This document shows positions 43,665-53,400 of a DNA stretch of 64,000 bases, in pieces (position 1 is the stretch's first letter; the number at the start of each line of letters is the position of its first letter). Origin of the DNA: Terriglobus sp. TAA 43 (GTDB lineage Bacteria; Acidobacteriota; Terriglobia; Terriglobales; Acidobacteriaceae). The notes beneath the pieces are model-generated. The model was given only the letters and a program-made list of their open reading frames with translations. It searched no databases and had not been told where the DNA came from. The DNA lies in NCBI RefSeq assembly GCF_000800015.1, contig NZ_JUGR01000001.1, positions 1,302,001-1,366,000 of the forward strand, written 5' to 3'. The translations under genes were made by a program, and so were the position numbers.

Positions 43665-44902
43665 TAAGACTGCTCCGCTGCTGCGCCGTGAAGCTGAAAC
43701 TTCTGCACGACGCGATTGATTACGCCGCTTTCAGAAGGTGCGTCTGGCTTTAACCCTTCGTGCAAGCAGCGATAGAACGCGAGCACCTGTCCTGCAGCGA
43801 CGTGAAGCAATGAATGGAATGCGACGGATATTTGCGAAAAGACTTCGCTTTCAATCACGATGTCTTCCTTGTGAACCAGTTCGCGCGGCACACTGGAACC
43901 GATAAAGATTTTCGCCGCGCCCAGTTCTTTCGCATTGAGTTCTCTGATGAGGTCTTCTTCGTACGCGCGAACAAGTGGCTCGGCCGATAGGAAGCACACG
44001 ATCAATGCGTCTTTGTGAATAGCGCTCATGGGCCCGTGGCGCAGGCCGAGATACGTTTCTGCCACGGTCATCACGCGCCCCGCGGTCATCTCTGTCATTT
44101 TCAAAGCAGCTTCGCGTGCTGCGCCGAAAGTGGCTGGATCAGCGAGGTAGAAGACACGAGAGCATGTTTGCAGTGACGACGTATAGAAGCTTTCGAATGC
44201 TGTGGTGAGGATGGTTTCCGCAGCAGTGGCGAGCTTTTCCGCAGAGGATACATAGGCTTCTGCGTCGGCATGCGATGCCATACCAATGGCTGCCAGCACC
44301 ATGTTGGTGAAGCTGCTGGTCATAACCAGGCTACGGTCATTGGTGCGTGCGTCCAGCGTAAGAGCCTTCAGACGGCCATCGCGGGCTGCGGTCTTTGCAA
44401 GTTTCCCCTCAGCATTGCACGTGATTGCAAGCTGACGAATTCGCTCATCGTCATGCAGCATGGCCTTAAGCGCGCCAGCACTCTCTGGGCTGTCACCGGA
44501 ACGCGCAAAGTGGATCATCAACGCTGGTCGTGACTGTGGCAGGACGGAAATGCTATCCGTCAGCAAGGCACCTGAACCGATGGATTGCGCGGTGATCGGA
44601 AACAATCGTTGAAAGGCTGTGCGGGCACATTCCGCGGCGTATTCGGAACTGCCAGAGCCAGTAAGAAGGACAGCTTGTAGCCCATCGAGAACAGCCGTGT
44701 AATGCGGTAGCGCAGCCTTCACTCTGCTTACAGTCTCACGCCATGTTTCGGGCTGTTGCAGTATCTCTCGCAACGTGTCGCGCAGTCCGTCTTTCTGTTC
44801 TGCGCGCTGAAGTAGCTCTGTGATAGTGGATGATTGCGACCACGAAGATGCGTTGCTGCCGGAAGACAATGCGGTGACTCCAAGGACGGGATAGGCTCGC
44901 AA
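43664..44902 (-). CDS. SIS-domain amino-sugar-phosphate deaminase/isomerase, AgaS type
   Basis: About 412 residues with two SIS domains: LLTGSGSSEYAAE and IHFARSGDSPESAGA; RVFYLADPATFGAAREAALKMTE, LGLRHGPMSAI, and C-terminal GLKPDAPSESGVINRVVQKF follow AgaS. In E. coli AgaS deaminates galactosamine-6-phosphate to tagatose-6-phosphate. Start is set at TTG 44902; ATG frames near it are out of frame, so the exact start is uncertain. Forms an overlapping pair with the PfkB kinase. Confidence 0.85.
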   Translation of the reverse strand: MRAYPVLGVTALSSGSNASSWSQSSTITELLQRAEQKDGLRDTLREILQQPETWRETVSRVKAALPHYTAVLDGLQAVLLTGSGSSEYAAECARTAFQRLFPITAQSIGSGALLTDSISVLPQSRPALMIHFARSGDSPESAGALKAMLHDDERIRQLAITCNAEGKLAKTAARDGRLKALTLDARTNDRSLVMTSSFTNMVLAAIGMASHADAEAYVSSAEKLATAAETILTTAFESFYTSSLQTCSRVFYLADPATFGAAREAALKMTEMTAGRVMTVAETYLGLRHGPMSAIHKDALIVCFLSAEPLVRAYEEDLIRELNAKELGAAKIFIGSSVPRELVHKEDIVIESEVFSQISVAFHSLLHVAAGQVLAFYRCLHEGLKPDAPSESGVINRVVQKFQLHGAAAEQS

Positions 44903-45032
44903 AATTCATGAGCCACTCAGGAGCAAGGATAACGCAGCGCAGCATTCTCGATGGGTTTGCGTAGCACATCTGCTGTTGTATCTGCTTTACTTACACTTGC
45001 CGCGACAGCAGGCTGGAGGACGGAGCGCACCC

Positions 45033-46082
45033 ATGACGGAGCAGGACAAGTTTGTTGCATTGGTAAGTGCCACCGCGGAGGTTTCGCTCCCGCTGGGCGA
45101 GTTTCAGCCGAAGTCGGCACTTGTGACACCGGACAATACGCCTTTGATGCCGCGCTTTCCTGTGATCGATTATCACAATCACCTCGACTCCATGCAGCCT
45201 GAAGATGTGTTGCGCATCATGGATAGCTGCGGTGTGGAGCACATCATCAACATCACCATGAAGGTGGGCGATGAGGCCATTGCCATCCTTGATCGCTATC
45301 ACTCTGCGTCACCTCGCTTCTCCAGCATTGGATGGATGGACTGGTCTGGTGTGGAGCGCGATGACTTCGTCAATGTCACGGCCGATCGTCTGAAGCGGCT
45401 TGTGGATCATGGGATTGTCGGCATCAAGTTCTGGAAAGACATGGGCCTTACCATCCGCGGCAAGGATGGCAATTTATTGCGCATTGATGATGAGCGCTGG
45501 ATTCCCATCTTTGAAGAATGCGAAAAGCTGCAATTACCGGTTATGTTTCATACGGCTGACCCGACGGCATTTTTTGATCCGATTGATCGTTTCAATGAAC
45601 GCTATGAGGAGTTGGCGGCGCACCCGGACTGGGGATTCAGCGATTCGCCGGTGCCGAAGCGTGCGTTGCTGGAGCAGCGCAATCGTGTGATTGCACGGCA
45701 TCCCGGCATTACGTTTGTGGGCGCACACTGCGCGGAAAGCAGCGAGGATCTGGGCTATCTGTGCGAACAGATGGATGCCCTGCCGAACCTGATGGTGGAC
45801 ATCAGCGCGCGTGCTTCTGAGTTGGGGCGGCAGCCGTTCCGCGCTCGGGAGTTCTTCCTGAAGTATGCCGACCGCATCCTGTTTGGCAGCGATCTCCTGC
45901 CAGAGACAGAGATGTATCGGCTGTATTACCGCATGTTGGAAACAGCGGATGAGTACTTCCCCTATCCTTCGCATGCTTCACGACAGGGCCGATGGAATAT
46001 CTATGGCCTGTCGTTGCCGGACGATGTTCTGCGCAAAGTGTATCGAGAGAACGCGCTGAAGCTGTTGCCGAAGGTGTCGTAA
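45033..46082 (+). CDS. Amidohydrolase (amidohydrolase_2 type), substrate unknown
   Basis: 349 residues from ATG 45033, which has GGAG 7 nt upstream. Metal motifs: IDYHNHLD (H-x-H), FHTADPT (His), GAHCAES (His) and LFGSDLLP (Asp), as in the TIM-barrel amidohydrolase_2 family of decarboxylases and lactonases. GIKFWKDMGLTIRGKDG is a conserved family segment. It is divergent to agaS (130 bp) and its stop is 1 bp from that of the convergent PFK gene. It may act on a sugar lactone or amino-sugar derivative; that is speculative. Confidence 0.83.
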   Translation: MTEQDKFVALVSATAEVSLPLGEFQPKSALVTPDNTPLMPRFPVIDYHNHLDSMQPEDVLRIMDSCGVEHIINITMKVGDEAIAILDRYHSASPRFSSIGWMDWSGVERDDFVNVTADRLKRLVDHGIVGIKFWKDMGLTIRGKDGNLLRIDDERWIPIFEECEKLQLPVMFHTADPTAFFDPIDRFNERYEELAAHPDWGFSDSPVPKRALLEQRNRVIARHPGITFVGAHCAESSEDLGYLCEQMDALPNLMVDISARASELGRQPFRAREFFLKYADRILFGSDLLPETEMYRLYYRMLETADEYFPYPSHASRQGRWNIYGLSLPDDVLRKVYRENALKLLPKVS

Positions 46083-46083
46083 G

Positions 46084-47274
46084 TTACTGCGCGGGATGGC
46101 CGCTGAGCGATGCAGGATATCGTTGCAGCGGCCCGACGATGGGACGTGCGTATTCAAGGAATGCATCGTTCACGGCGAGGCCGTCGTGACGCAGCCATTC
46201 CTTCGGTATGGCGCGATGCTGGCCTGCTACTTCTGTAAGCGGTATCAATTCAAAGGCTGGATCACTACCGACGGAACACAAAGAAACCATGTAACCGCTG
46301 GCTCCTGCGGCCAGAGCGCGAACGCATTCGCGGCCGGTGAGTTCTGCATCAGCACGATCCTGCAAGGAAACATACGGCGATGCGGACCGAGCGATGAGAC
46401 CGGGCTTTTCATTGCGGCAGCGAAGGCCCAGACGCTCTGCCAGCAAGCCGGCCAGATGCTGGGCAACTCCACCGATGAGAGGACGCAAGGGTATCTTGCC
46501 ACCGGAGGGCGGCACCTGTTCAAAGACCGGCGTGCCATCGGCATAACAGGTTCCCTCCGATACGACGGCAGAGGCCCAGCCGATGCGCTTCACGGTAGCG
46601 TCTACGCGTTGCAGAAAATCGTCCATCACAAAGGGGATTTCCGGGATGCAAACGATGTGTGGTGCATCGTCAGAATGCTGCTTTGCCAGCACGGAAGCTG
46701 CGGCCAGCCAGCCAACATCGCGCCCGAGCGTCTCCATAATGGAGACTGGCTGCGGCAGGGATTGCAGGTCCATGGAAAGGTCAACCATGGACTGCGCGAC
46801 GTAACGAGCGGCGCTGCCGAAGCCCGGACAACGATCGGTTGCATTGATGTCGTTGTCGATGGTCTTTGGCGCACCCATCACCTGCAGAGCGAGGCCGCGT
46901 GAAGCGCAGTACTCCTGGAAACGTTGCGCTCCGCTCATGGTGCCGTTGCCACCCAGAAAGATCATGTGGCCAATGCCGTGCGATTGCAGCACCTGGATGC
47001 AACGATCGAGATCTTCCCCTGAGGGCTTGAAGCGCGACGTTCCGAGTGAAGCGCCGGGGCTGAGACGGATGCCTTCCAGTGCGTCTGGCGTCAGCGAGGT
47101 GAGGTTGATCACATCGCCACAGGAAAGGCCCTTCATGCCAAAGCGCGCGCCGTAGATGCTGCTGAAGCGAAGCTGCTGCGCTTCAGCAACAATGCCTGCG
47201 AGGCTTGCGTTAAACACAGCAGTGGGCCCACCGCCCTGCACAATCATCAGACCATCGGTATGCATGGCTCCCAT
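46084..47274 (-). CDS. 6-phosphofructokinase, pyrophosphate-type
   Basis: 396 residues. GGGPTAVFNASLAGIV opens the fold; the PPi-discriminating FLGGNGTMSGA replaces the ATP-type GGDGS loop; APKTIDNDI holds the catalytic Asp; IMETLGRDVGWLAA and PLIGGVAQ are family blocks. These enzymes phosphorylate fructose-6-phosphate, and some act on tagatose- or sedoheptulose-phosphates. With AgaS next to it, a tagatose-6-phosphate kinase role is possible. Confidence 0.88.
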   Translation of the reverse strand: MGAMHTDGLMIVQGGGPTAVFNASLAGIVAEAQQLRFSSIYGARFGMKGLSCGDVINLTSLTPDALEGIRLSPGASLGTSRFKPSGEDLDRCIQVLQSHGIGHMIFLGGNGTMSGAQRFQEYCASRGLALQVMGAPKTIDNDINATDRCPGFGSAARYVAQSMVDLSMDLQSLPQPVSIMETLGRDVGWLAAASVLAKQHSDDAPHIVCIPEIPFVMDDFLQRVDATVKRIGWASAVVSEGTCYADGTPVFEQVPPSGGKIPLRPLIGGVAQHLAGLLAERLGLRCRNEKPGLIARSASPYVSLQDRADAELTGRECVRALAAGASGYMVSLCSVGSDPAFELIPLTEVAGQHRAIPKEWLRHDGLAVNDAFLEYARPIVGPLQRYPASLSGHPAQ

Positions 47275-47315
47275 GCTACGACGCAGGATGCCAAACGAAC
47301 AGGACTATGTTGTCA

Positions 47316-48389
47316 TTACAGAGCTTCGTATGCTTCGATCTGCTGAAGCGTGTACTGCTGCATGTCCTCACCTGCCGCATGGGCACGGAACCAGTCGAGC
47401 GTCCAATCCAATGCATCAGCAAGATGCAGACGTGGACGCCAACCGAGTTCGGCACGCGCACGGCTGGAATCAAGTTTGAGATAACCCGCTTCGTGCACAC
47501 CAGCATCTTGGTCCAACACCCACCTGGCATCGTTGGACCACGTCTTTGCAAGATGATCTGCAATCCACGATACGGGACGTGCATCATCGTCACTAGGACC
47601 GAAGTTATACGAGGTAGCGTATCGGGTAGCATCCGGCTGCAGCAGATGTTCGGCAAGACGGATGTATCCCGCCAAAGGCTCCATCACGTGCTGCCAGGGG
47701 CGAATGGCATGAGGACGGCGGATGAGCACAGGCTCGCCTTTGAGGAAGCCTCGCACCAAGTCCGGGATGAGACGATTATCTGACCAGTCACCACCGCCGA
47801 TAACATTACCCGCACGTGCCGTTGCTATGGCAACGCGATGTTCACTCCACTTCTCTACCGGAAAATACGACTGGCGATATGCGGCGGACACAATCTCCGC
47901 ACACGCCTTCGAGCTGGAGTAGGGATCATAGCCGCCGAGCGGATCGGTTTCACGATATCCCCAGTGCCATTCCTTGTTTTCGTAGCACTTGTCTGTCGTC
48001 ACGGAGACAACAGCACGCACCGAAGGCGTGCGACGCACTGCATCTAACAACCGCGCTGTGCCAATCACATTGGTTTCATAAGTGCCAATGGGATCGACAT
48101 ACGAGGCACGCACCAGCGGTTGCGCGGCGAGATGAAACACCACCTCCGGTTGAAACTCGGTGACGGCTTTTTCGAGTTGTGCACCATTGCGAAGATCACC
48201 GCGCACGTCTTCTACACGCGAAGGAATCCGCGCAGCTTCGAGCAGGCTGGGATTCGTATACGGATCCAGCGCATAGCCACGTACATTTGCGCCTAGCCGA
48301 GTAAGCCAAAGGGCAAGCCATCCGCCCTTGAACCCAGTGTGGCCGGTCAAAAAGACACGGCGTCCTGCCCACTTGCTGCTTGCTGTCAC
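47316..48389 (-). CDS. rfbG: CDP-glucose 4,6-dehydratase
   Basis: 357 residues from GTG 48389, which has AAGGA 6 nt upstream. Converts CDP-glucose to CDP-4-keto-6-deoxyglucose. NAD motif FLTGHTGFKGGWLALWL, catalytic SVTTDKCYENKEW, YDPYSSSKACAE (Tyr-x3-Lys), ARAGNVIGGGDW and RPWQHVMEPL are typical RfbG. It follows rfbF (40-bp gap). Confidence 0.95.
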   Translation of the reverse strand: MTASSKWAGRRVFLTGHTGFKGGWLALWLTRLGANVRGYALDPYTNPSLLEAARIPSRVEDVRGDLRNGAQLEKAVTEFQPEVVFHLAAQPLVRASYVDPIGTYETNVIGTARLLDAVRRTPSVRAVVSVTTDKCYENKEWHWGYRETDPLGGYDPYSSSKACAEIVSAAYRQSYFPVEKWSEHRVAIATARAGNVIGGGDWSDNRLIPDLVRGFLKGEPVLIRRPHAIRPWQHVMEPLAGYIRLAEHLLQPDATRYATSYNFGPSDDDARPVSWIADHLAKTWSNDARWVLDQDAGVHEAGYLKLDSSRARAELGWRPRLHLADALDWTLDWFRAHAAGEDMQQYTLQQIEAYEAL

Positions 48390-48429
48390 GGATTTCCTTT
48401 CGGGTTTGCTGTGTGCGGCTGTATGCGAC

Positions 48430-49200
48430 TTACCAAGTCTTCCAGGGAGCTTTGCCTGATTGCCAGAGCTCTTCCAGATGCTGTTTGTCACGCAGTGTAT
48501 CCATGGCCTGCCAGAAACCGTGGTGGTAATAAGCACGTACTTGATCCTGCGCCACCAGCGTTTCAATCGGCTCGCGTTCAAACATCTGCGCATCGTCCGT
48601 GACGGAATCCAGAGCAGATGGTTCCAGTACAAAGAAGCCGCCATTGATCCAGCCACCTTCGCCGGAAGGCTTCTCGTGGAATGCAGTGATCTGCGTTCCA
48701 TTCAAACCGAGTGCGCCAAAACGCGCAACGGGGCGCACAGTAGTTAGTGTGGCTAACTTTCCATGGCTCTTGTGAAATGCAATGGACGCTGTGATATCCA
48801 CATCCGCAACGCCGTCTCCGTAAGTCATACAGAACGGCTCATCAGGATTGAGATATTTTTTAACTCGCTTCAGTCGGCCACCGGTGCCTGTGGCATCACC
48901 TGTGTCCACGAGCGTAACGCTCCATGGTTCTGCGACGGATGCATGTACTGTCATTTTGTTCTGCGATATATCAAACGTAACGTCCGATGTGTGCAGATAG
49001 TAGTTCGCGAAGAACTCTTTGATGACATATCCCTTGTATCCACAGCAGATGACAAAGTCATGAATGCCATGCTGTGAATAAATTTTCATAATGTGCCAAA
49101 GGATGGGACGCCCACCGATTTCTACCATCGGCTTAGGCCGCACTGAAGTTTCTTCTGCAAGACGGGTGCCTAATCCACCCGCAAGAATCACAGCTTTCAT
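48430..49200 (-). CDS. rfbF: Glucose-1-phosphate cytidylyltransferase
   Basis: Makes CDP-glucose from glucose-1-phosphate and CTP. 256 residues. Nucleotide loop [46 protein letters not shown] and [11 protein letters not shown]. First gene of the pathway on the minus strand, divergent to rfbH by 48 bp, which must hold both promoters. Confidence 0.96.
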   Translation of the reverse strand: MKAVILAGGLGTRLAEETSVRPKPMVEIGGRPILWHIMKIYSQHGIHDFVICCGYKGYVIKEFFANYYLHTSDVTFDISQNKMTVHASVAEPWSVTLVDTGDATGTGGRLKRVKKYLNPDEPFCMTYGDGVADVDITASIAFHKSHGKLATLTTVRPVARFGALGLNGTQITAFHEKPSGEGGWINGGFFVLEPSALDSVTDDAQMFEREPIETLVAQDQVRAYYHHGFWQAMDTLRDKQHLEELWQSGKAPWKTW

Positions 49201-49248
49201 TTGGCCTCGATGTATGACGATCGTTGCGCATATTGTATCCTTGGCCTA

Positions 49249-50589
49249 ATGTCCACGGAACAATCAGCTTCTCTGCGCAACCAGATTCTCGATCTTGTTC
49301 AGCAGTACCACGCTGCTGCATTTCCAGCAAAGGAGTTCGTCCCCGGAACTTCTAAGGTGCCTGTGTCCGGCAAAGTGATTCGCGCCGAAGACATGGTTGC
49401 TGCTGTCGATGCAACACTTGATGGATGGTTCACAACCGGTCGCTGGGCTAAAGACTTTGAACGCAAGCTTGCGCGATTCGTTGGCGTGCGCTCTGCGTCT
49501 TTTGTGAACTCCGGTTCTTCTGCAAATCTAGTTGCATTGAGCGCACTGTGTTCTCCGCAACTTGGCGAACGACAGTTAAAGCCCGGTGATGAAGTCATCA
49601 CCGTTGCTGCGGGCTTCCCCACCACGGTCAATCCCATCGTTCAGAATCGCCTTGTGCCTGTGTTTCTTGACGTCACAGTGCCGGGCTATGAAGTGGATAC
49701 AACGCAATTGGAAGCGGCTTACAGCCCCAAGGTGAAGGCCGTAATGATTGCTCATACGTTGGGCAATGTCTTCGACCTGGATGCCGTCACCGCGTTCTGC
49801 AAGAAGTACAACTTGTGGCTCGTGGAAGATTGCTGCGATGCACTGGGTGCAACATGGCGCGGACAAAAAGTCGGAACCTTTGGCGATATAGCAACAGTTA
49901 GTTTCTACCCCGCACATCACATCACCACGGGCGAAGGTGGCGCAGTTCTTACAGACAAGCCTGCGCTGCGCGTGTTGATTGAAAGCTGGCGCGATTGGGG
50001 CCGTGATTGCTGGTGCGAACCCGGGGTGGATAACACCTGCGGCAAGCGCTTCGATTGGCAACTGGGCACACTGCCCTGCGGCTACGATCACAAGTACACG
50101 TACTCCCACATTGGCTACAACTTAAAGGGTACGGACATGCAGGCAGCGCTTGGTGTTACGCAACTTGACAAGTTGCCTGAATTCATCGCGCGTCGTAAAG
50201 AAAATTTTGCATATCTAAAAGCGGCGCTGCAGCCCGTTGCAGACAAGCTCATTCTTCCGGAAGCCTCTGAACATGCCGATCCAAGCTGGTTCGGATTCCC
50301 GATTGGTGTTCGAGAAGACGCAGGCTTCACACGCGATCAACTGACACGCTATCTGGATTCCAAGGCTGTCCACACGCGCCTGATCTTTGCTGGCAACCTG
50401 TTGCGGCAGCCCGCTTACGCAAACATCGAGCATCGCGTAATTGGCGATCTCAAGAACACAGACTTTGTAATGAACCAGACATTCTGGATTGGAGTATTCC
50501 CCGGTCTATCGAATGCAATGCTCGATTATGTGGTGCAGAACATTCTGGACTATGCGACACAGGAACAGCCTGCTTTAAACGTACTTTAA
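49249..50589 (+). CDS. rfbH: CDP-4-keto-6-deoxyglucose 3-dehydrase (RfbH/E1)
   Basis: 446 residues from ATG 49249; PMP and [2Fe-2S] enzyme that removes the C3 hydroxyl. It has the aminotransferase fold, but the PLP lysine is replaced by histidine in [14 protein letters not shown] (about residue 223), diagnostic of E1. Cysteines for the cluster occur in EDCCDA and [17 protein letters not shown] long frame from 49201 precedes the real start. The reductase partner E3 (RfbI/AscD) is not in the window. Confidence 0.95.
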   Translation: MSTEQSASLRNQILDLVQQYHAAAFPAKEFVPGTSKVPVSGKVIRAEDMVAAVDATLDGWFTTGRWAKDFERKLARFVGVRSASFVNSGSSANLVALSALCSPQLGERQLKPGDEVITVAAGFPTTVNPIVQNRLVPVFLDVTVPGYEVDTTQLEAAYSPKVKAVMIAHTLGNVFDLDAVTAFCKKYNLWLVEDCCDALGATWRGQKVGTFGDIATVSFYPAHHITTGEGGAVLTDKPALRVLIESWRDWGRDCWCEPGVDNTCGKRFDWQLGTLPCGYDHKYTYSHIGYNLKGTDMQAALGVTQLDKLPEFIARRKENFAYLKAALQPVADKLILPEASEHADPSWFGFPIGVREDAGFTRDQLTRYLDSKAVHTRLIFAGNLLRQPAYANIEHRVIGDLKNTDFVMNQTFWIGVFPGLSNAMLDYVVQNILDYATQEQPALNVL

Positions 50590-50602
50590 GTGGCGAAACA
50601 AT

Positions 50603-50638
50603 AAGGGGCATGGCTTAAGCCATGCCCCTTATTGTTGA
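50603..50638. terminator. Bidirectional terminator between rfbH and the GT2 gene
   Basis: AAGGGGCATGGC, loop TTAA, GCCATGCCCCTT, then TTATTGTTG on the plus strand and TTATTGTTTCG on the minus strand. Placed between convergent stops. Confidence 0.85.
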
Positions 50639-50658
50639 CTTACTCACGTTACAGCAAC

Positions 50659-51642
50659 TTAGCGCTGATTCGCTCCACGTGCGTCAAGATCAGATCCTAC
50701 GACTGCGTTTTCAATAATCGTCAGTGGCTGCTTCTTAACTTGCCGATACATTCTGCCAAGATATTCGCCGATAATGCCGAGAAGCATCGCGTTAATACTT
50801 AACGACGCAAGGATGAGAGCAGCCAGCGTGGCAAAGCCCGCAGGCCATGTTGCACCCGTTATGAATTTTGCAGCGATGTAACCACCGATCGAAAGCAATG
50901 TCAGAAACGACACCGTCAATCCGAAGTATGTGGAAAGGCGTAGTGGCACCGTGGAATGGTTCAGGATGCCATCCAGAGCAAGGCTGATCAGCTTGGAGAA
51001 GCTGAATTTGCTTTCACCACGTTCGCGCGCATTGCGGCTATACGGAATGCCTACCTGTGTGAAGCCTAGCGTGGCAATAGTGCCTCGAAGATAGGGCTGC
51101 GCATCTTCATAGGTCTTGAGGAGATCGATAACTCGGCGACTGATAAGACGGAAATCGCCTGCATCTACGGGGATCTTGTCTTCACTCAGAAGATCAATCA
51201 TGCGATAGAAGATGCCGCGCTGCACGTTGATAAACCACGACTCCTGACGCTTCACACGTACGCCGTAGACAACGTCTGCACCGCGCTCCCACTCCTCCAG
51301 GAAACGGCCTACCAGTTCGGGAGGATCCTGCAGATCGACGTCGAGCTGAATGGCGGCATCGCCACGTGCGCGAGCATAGCCCGTCATGATGGAACGTTGA
51401 TAGCCAAAGTTACGTGAGAACCGGAAGACGCTGATGCGTGAGTCACGCTGCGCCAGAGCTTTGAGCAACTGAAAAGTAGCATCGGTACTGTGATTGTCCG
51501 TGAACACGAACTCAAACCGGTAGCGATCTTCCAGCGGCGCAATCGCGGCTGAGACTGCCTGATAGAACGGCTCGATGTTCATCTCTTCGTCAAATACGGG
51601 AACTACGAAAGAGATTAGGGGATGCACTTTCGTTCCTTCCAT
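50659..51642 (-). CDS. GT2 glycosyltransferase, GtrB/ArnC-like
   Basis: 327 residues. The DPM1-like catalytic domain (SFVVPVFDEEMNIEPFYQ, FTDNHSTDATF, QLDVDLQDPPEL) is followed by two C-terminal transmembrane helices. It probably loads a sugar onto undecaprenyl phosphate. The ATG overlaps the reductase stop by 1 bp (TGATG); gtrA is upstream of the reductase. With RfbFGH the sugar could be the dideoxyhexose or glucose. Confidence 0.88.
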   Translation of the reverse strand: MEGTKVHPLISFVVPVFDEEMNIEPFYQAVSAAIAPLEDRYRFEFVFTDNHSTDATFQLLKALAQRDSRISVFRFSRNFGYQRSIMTGYARARGDAAIQLDVDLQDPPELVGRFLEEWERGADVVYGVRVKRQESWFINVQRGIFYRMIDLLSEDKIPVDAGDFRLISRRVIDLLKTYEDAQPYLRGTIATLGFTQVGIPYSRNARERGESKFSFSKLISLALDGILNHSTVPLRLSTYFGLTVSFLTLLSIGGYIAAKFITGATWPAGFATLAALILASLSINAMLLGIIGEYLGRMYRQVKKQPLTIIENAVVGSDLDARGANQR

Positions 51643-52550
51643 CAGCGGGCTTTTTCCTCCTGCAGCGTTGCTGCATTGCGTCCGTAACGAACCATGGCGT
51701 CGAGCACATCAACACGCGGCGACCAGCCGGGCAGAGGCTCACCAACGTACGGTTCAAACTTCTGATCTGCCGGATAGGGCAAGGCGCCCCACTTCAGGCT
51801 GAGCTGCAGATCGGCGGCTGTATTTATCGACTCCACTAATTCACGAAGGGAACGTGGATGCAATGAGTGTACTGAATAGTGCGAGCCCTCAAGCTTTTCC
51901 TCACGCAACAACGAAGCTGCATGCAAAAAGGCTTCCACAACATCGTCCACGTGGACAACGTGAATGCGCTGTTCGCCGGGAGACAGTGCGAAATCAGTTC
52001 CGGCAGGGCTCGTTAGCAGGCTTCGCCAAAGCTTCTTCCGCGTGTCCGCCTCACCAAAGGTGTCGTACAAGATCAACGTCGCTGCTGGAACCCGATACTT
52101 TCTGCGGTGGTACTGCAACAGCTCATCAAACGCTTGCTTAGTGGCTGCATAGAGCGTGTTGGGGAGGTGCGAGCCGTCGGTGTCGAACTGCCAGTACGAT
52201 CCGGCATTCACAAACACAGGTGGCTTGGTGCATTGCGAAGCACCCTGCAACAGGCTGGCTCCCAGTGAAATGTTGGCCTCCAGCAGAGCACCAAGTCCGT
52301 TTGCATCGTTCGGTTCTGCGACGACCGTTGCGAGATGAAAGATCGTCTCAGGCTTAATCTGCCGGACGAGTTCCGCGGCCTCCAGAGGCCGTCCGTGCAG
52401 CGAATGAATCTCAGCCCCTGACGCTTCTCTCTCTAAGGAGTCGTGGTTCCTGCCGGTGAATGCGTGAACCTCTGCCCCTTCCGCCAGTAAACGGCGCGTC
52501 AGGGCCAATCCCATAAATCCATTTGCACCGGTAACGATAACCCTGCGCAC
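51642..52550 (-). CDS. NAD(P)-dependent sugar reductase, CDP-abequose/paratose synthase-like
   Basis: 302 residues from GTG 52550, which has AGGAAGG 7 nt upstream and starts right at RRVIVTGANGFMGLAL. Extended SDR: NAD loop, FVNAGSYWQFDTD, LYAATKQAFDELLQ (Tyr-x3-Lys), HVDDVVEAFLHA. Lying beside RfbFGH, it probably reduces the CDP-3,6-dideoxy-4-ketohexose to abequose, paratose or similar. The exact product cannot be decided. Confidence 0.78.
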   Translation of the reverse strand: MRRVIVTGANGFMGLALTRRLLAEGAEVHAFTGRNHDSLEREASGAEIHSLHGRPLEAAELVRQIKPETIFHLATVVAEPNDANGLGALLEANISLGASLLQGASQCTKPPVFVNAGSYWQFDTDGSHLPNTLYAATKQAFDELLQYHRRKYRVPAATLILYDTFGEADTRKKLWRSLLTSPAGTDFALSPGEQRIHVVHVDDVVEAFLHAASLLREEKLEGSHYSVHSLHPRSLRELVESINTAADLQLSLKWGALPYPADQKFEPYVGEPLPGWSPRVDVLDAMVRYGRNAATLQEEKAR

Positions 52551-52622
52551 ACGACCGCCTTCCTTCGTGGATGTCTCACAAGTATGACAGGGCAATTTGC
52601 CGCTGTTTGAACTGGAAGGAAA

Positions 52623-53111
52623 TTAGGAAAGTGCGCCTGTTGGCTCTAACGGCTGGGTAGGCTTACCCGGAACAAAGGAAAACTTCTTGTGTGCCACGTA
52701 GGTAAAGAGGGCCACACCACCCATCACGATCGCACCAGCAAGATAAGGCGCAACACCGCGCGCGGCCTGCACCGTCATCAGCAGCTTCGTCACCAAAGGC
52801 AACAGAATCAGATTCGGGAGCGACGCAGCTCCATAGACCATAAGACAGCGAAGCCACTCGCGAAGATAGTTCCCTTTCGTCTTAAAGACGAAAAACTTAT
52901 ACGTGAGGAAAGAAAAAGTGACGCCGAGCGGCGTGGCTGTGATGGATGCAAGATCCACCGTCAGGTACAACATGTGTTGCGGAAGGAAGTGTTTGTACAC
53001 CGCCACAAATGCCGCGTAGCAAACGTAACCAAACAGTGTGTTACAGACGCCGACCAGGAGAAACCTCACGAATTCGCCGGACTGAAAGATGCTGGTAATG
53101 CGTGCCTTCAA
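52623..53111 (-). CDS. GtrA-family membrane protein
   Basis: 162 residues with four hydrophobic segments (FVRFLLVGVCNTLFGYVCYAA, GVTFSFLTYKFFVF and so on), the GtrA/DPMS3 fold. GtrA flips undecaprenyl-phosphate-linked sugars across the membrane. Its partner GtrB-like protein is encoded two genes downstream on the same strand. A GtrC-like transferase is not found. Confidence 0.88.
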   Translation of the reverse strand: MKARITSIFQSGEFVRFLLVGVCNTLFGYVCYAAFVAVYKHFLPQHMLYLTVDLASITATPLGVTFSFLTYKFFVFKTKGNYLREWLRCLMVYGAASLPNLILLPLVTKLLMTVQAARGVAPYLAGAIVMGGVALFTYVAHKKFSFVPGKPTQPLEPTGALS

Positions 53112-53400
53112 AATTTCCTTATCCCCTCGTCAGCATCTTTCGGCGGACTGGCCTGATGGCCTTTGGATGCAGAGATGCATCGACGAACGGCCATCTTTAG
53201 CGCTTATTACAGCATCTGTCCGCAAAACGACGATGAACACGCAAGCGCCTTCACTTCCTTAAGATAGAAGGAGGCGGCTTTTGCGTTCTGGAGCATCTTA
53301 TCTCTGGAACTCGCGCGTGCTCGCTTTTGCACTTTGCGAAAGAGTTGCAAACGGGTACAAACACAGGAGATGAGCGTGTCCGAAGGGGCCCGCATGAAAC

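Noticed and set aside
46096-46902. 268-codon plus-strand frame
   Set aside because: Antisense to the PPi-type phosphofructokinase; no motif or SD.
53301-53335. ECF-type promoter (GGAACT at 53306) for the sigma gene
   Set aside because: A -35-like GGAACT is present but no convincing -10 element follows at 16-17 bp.
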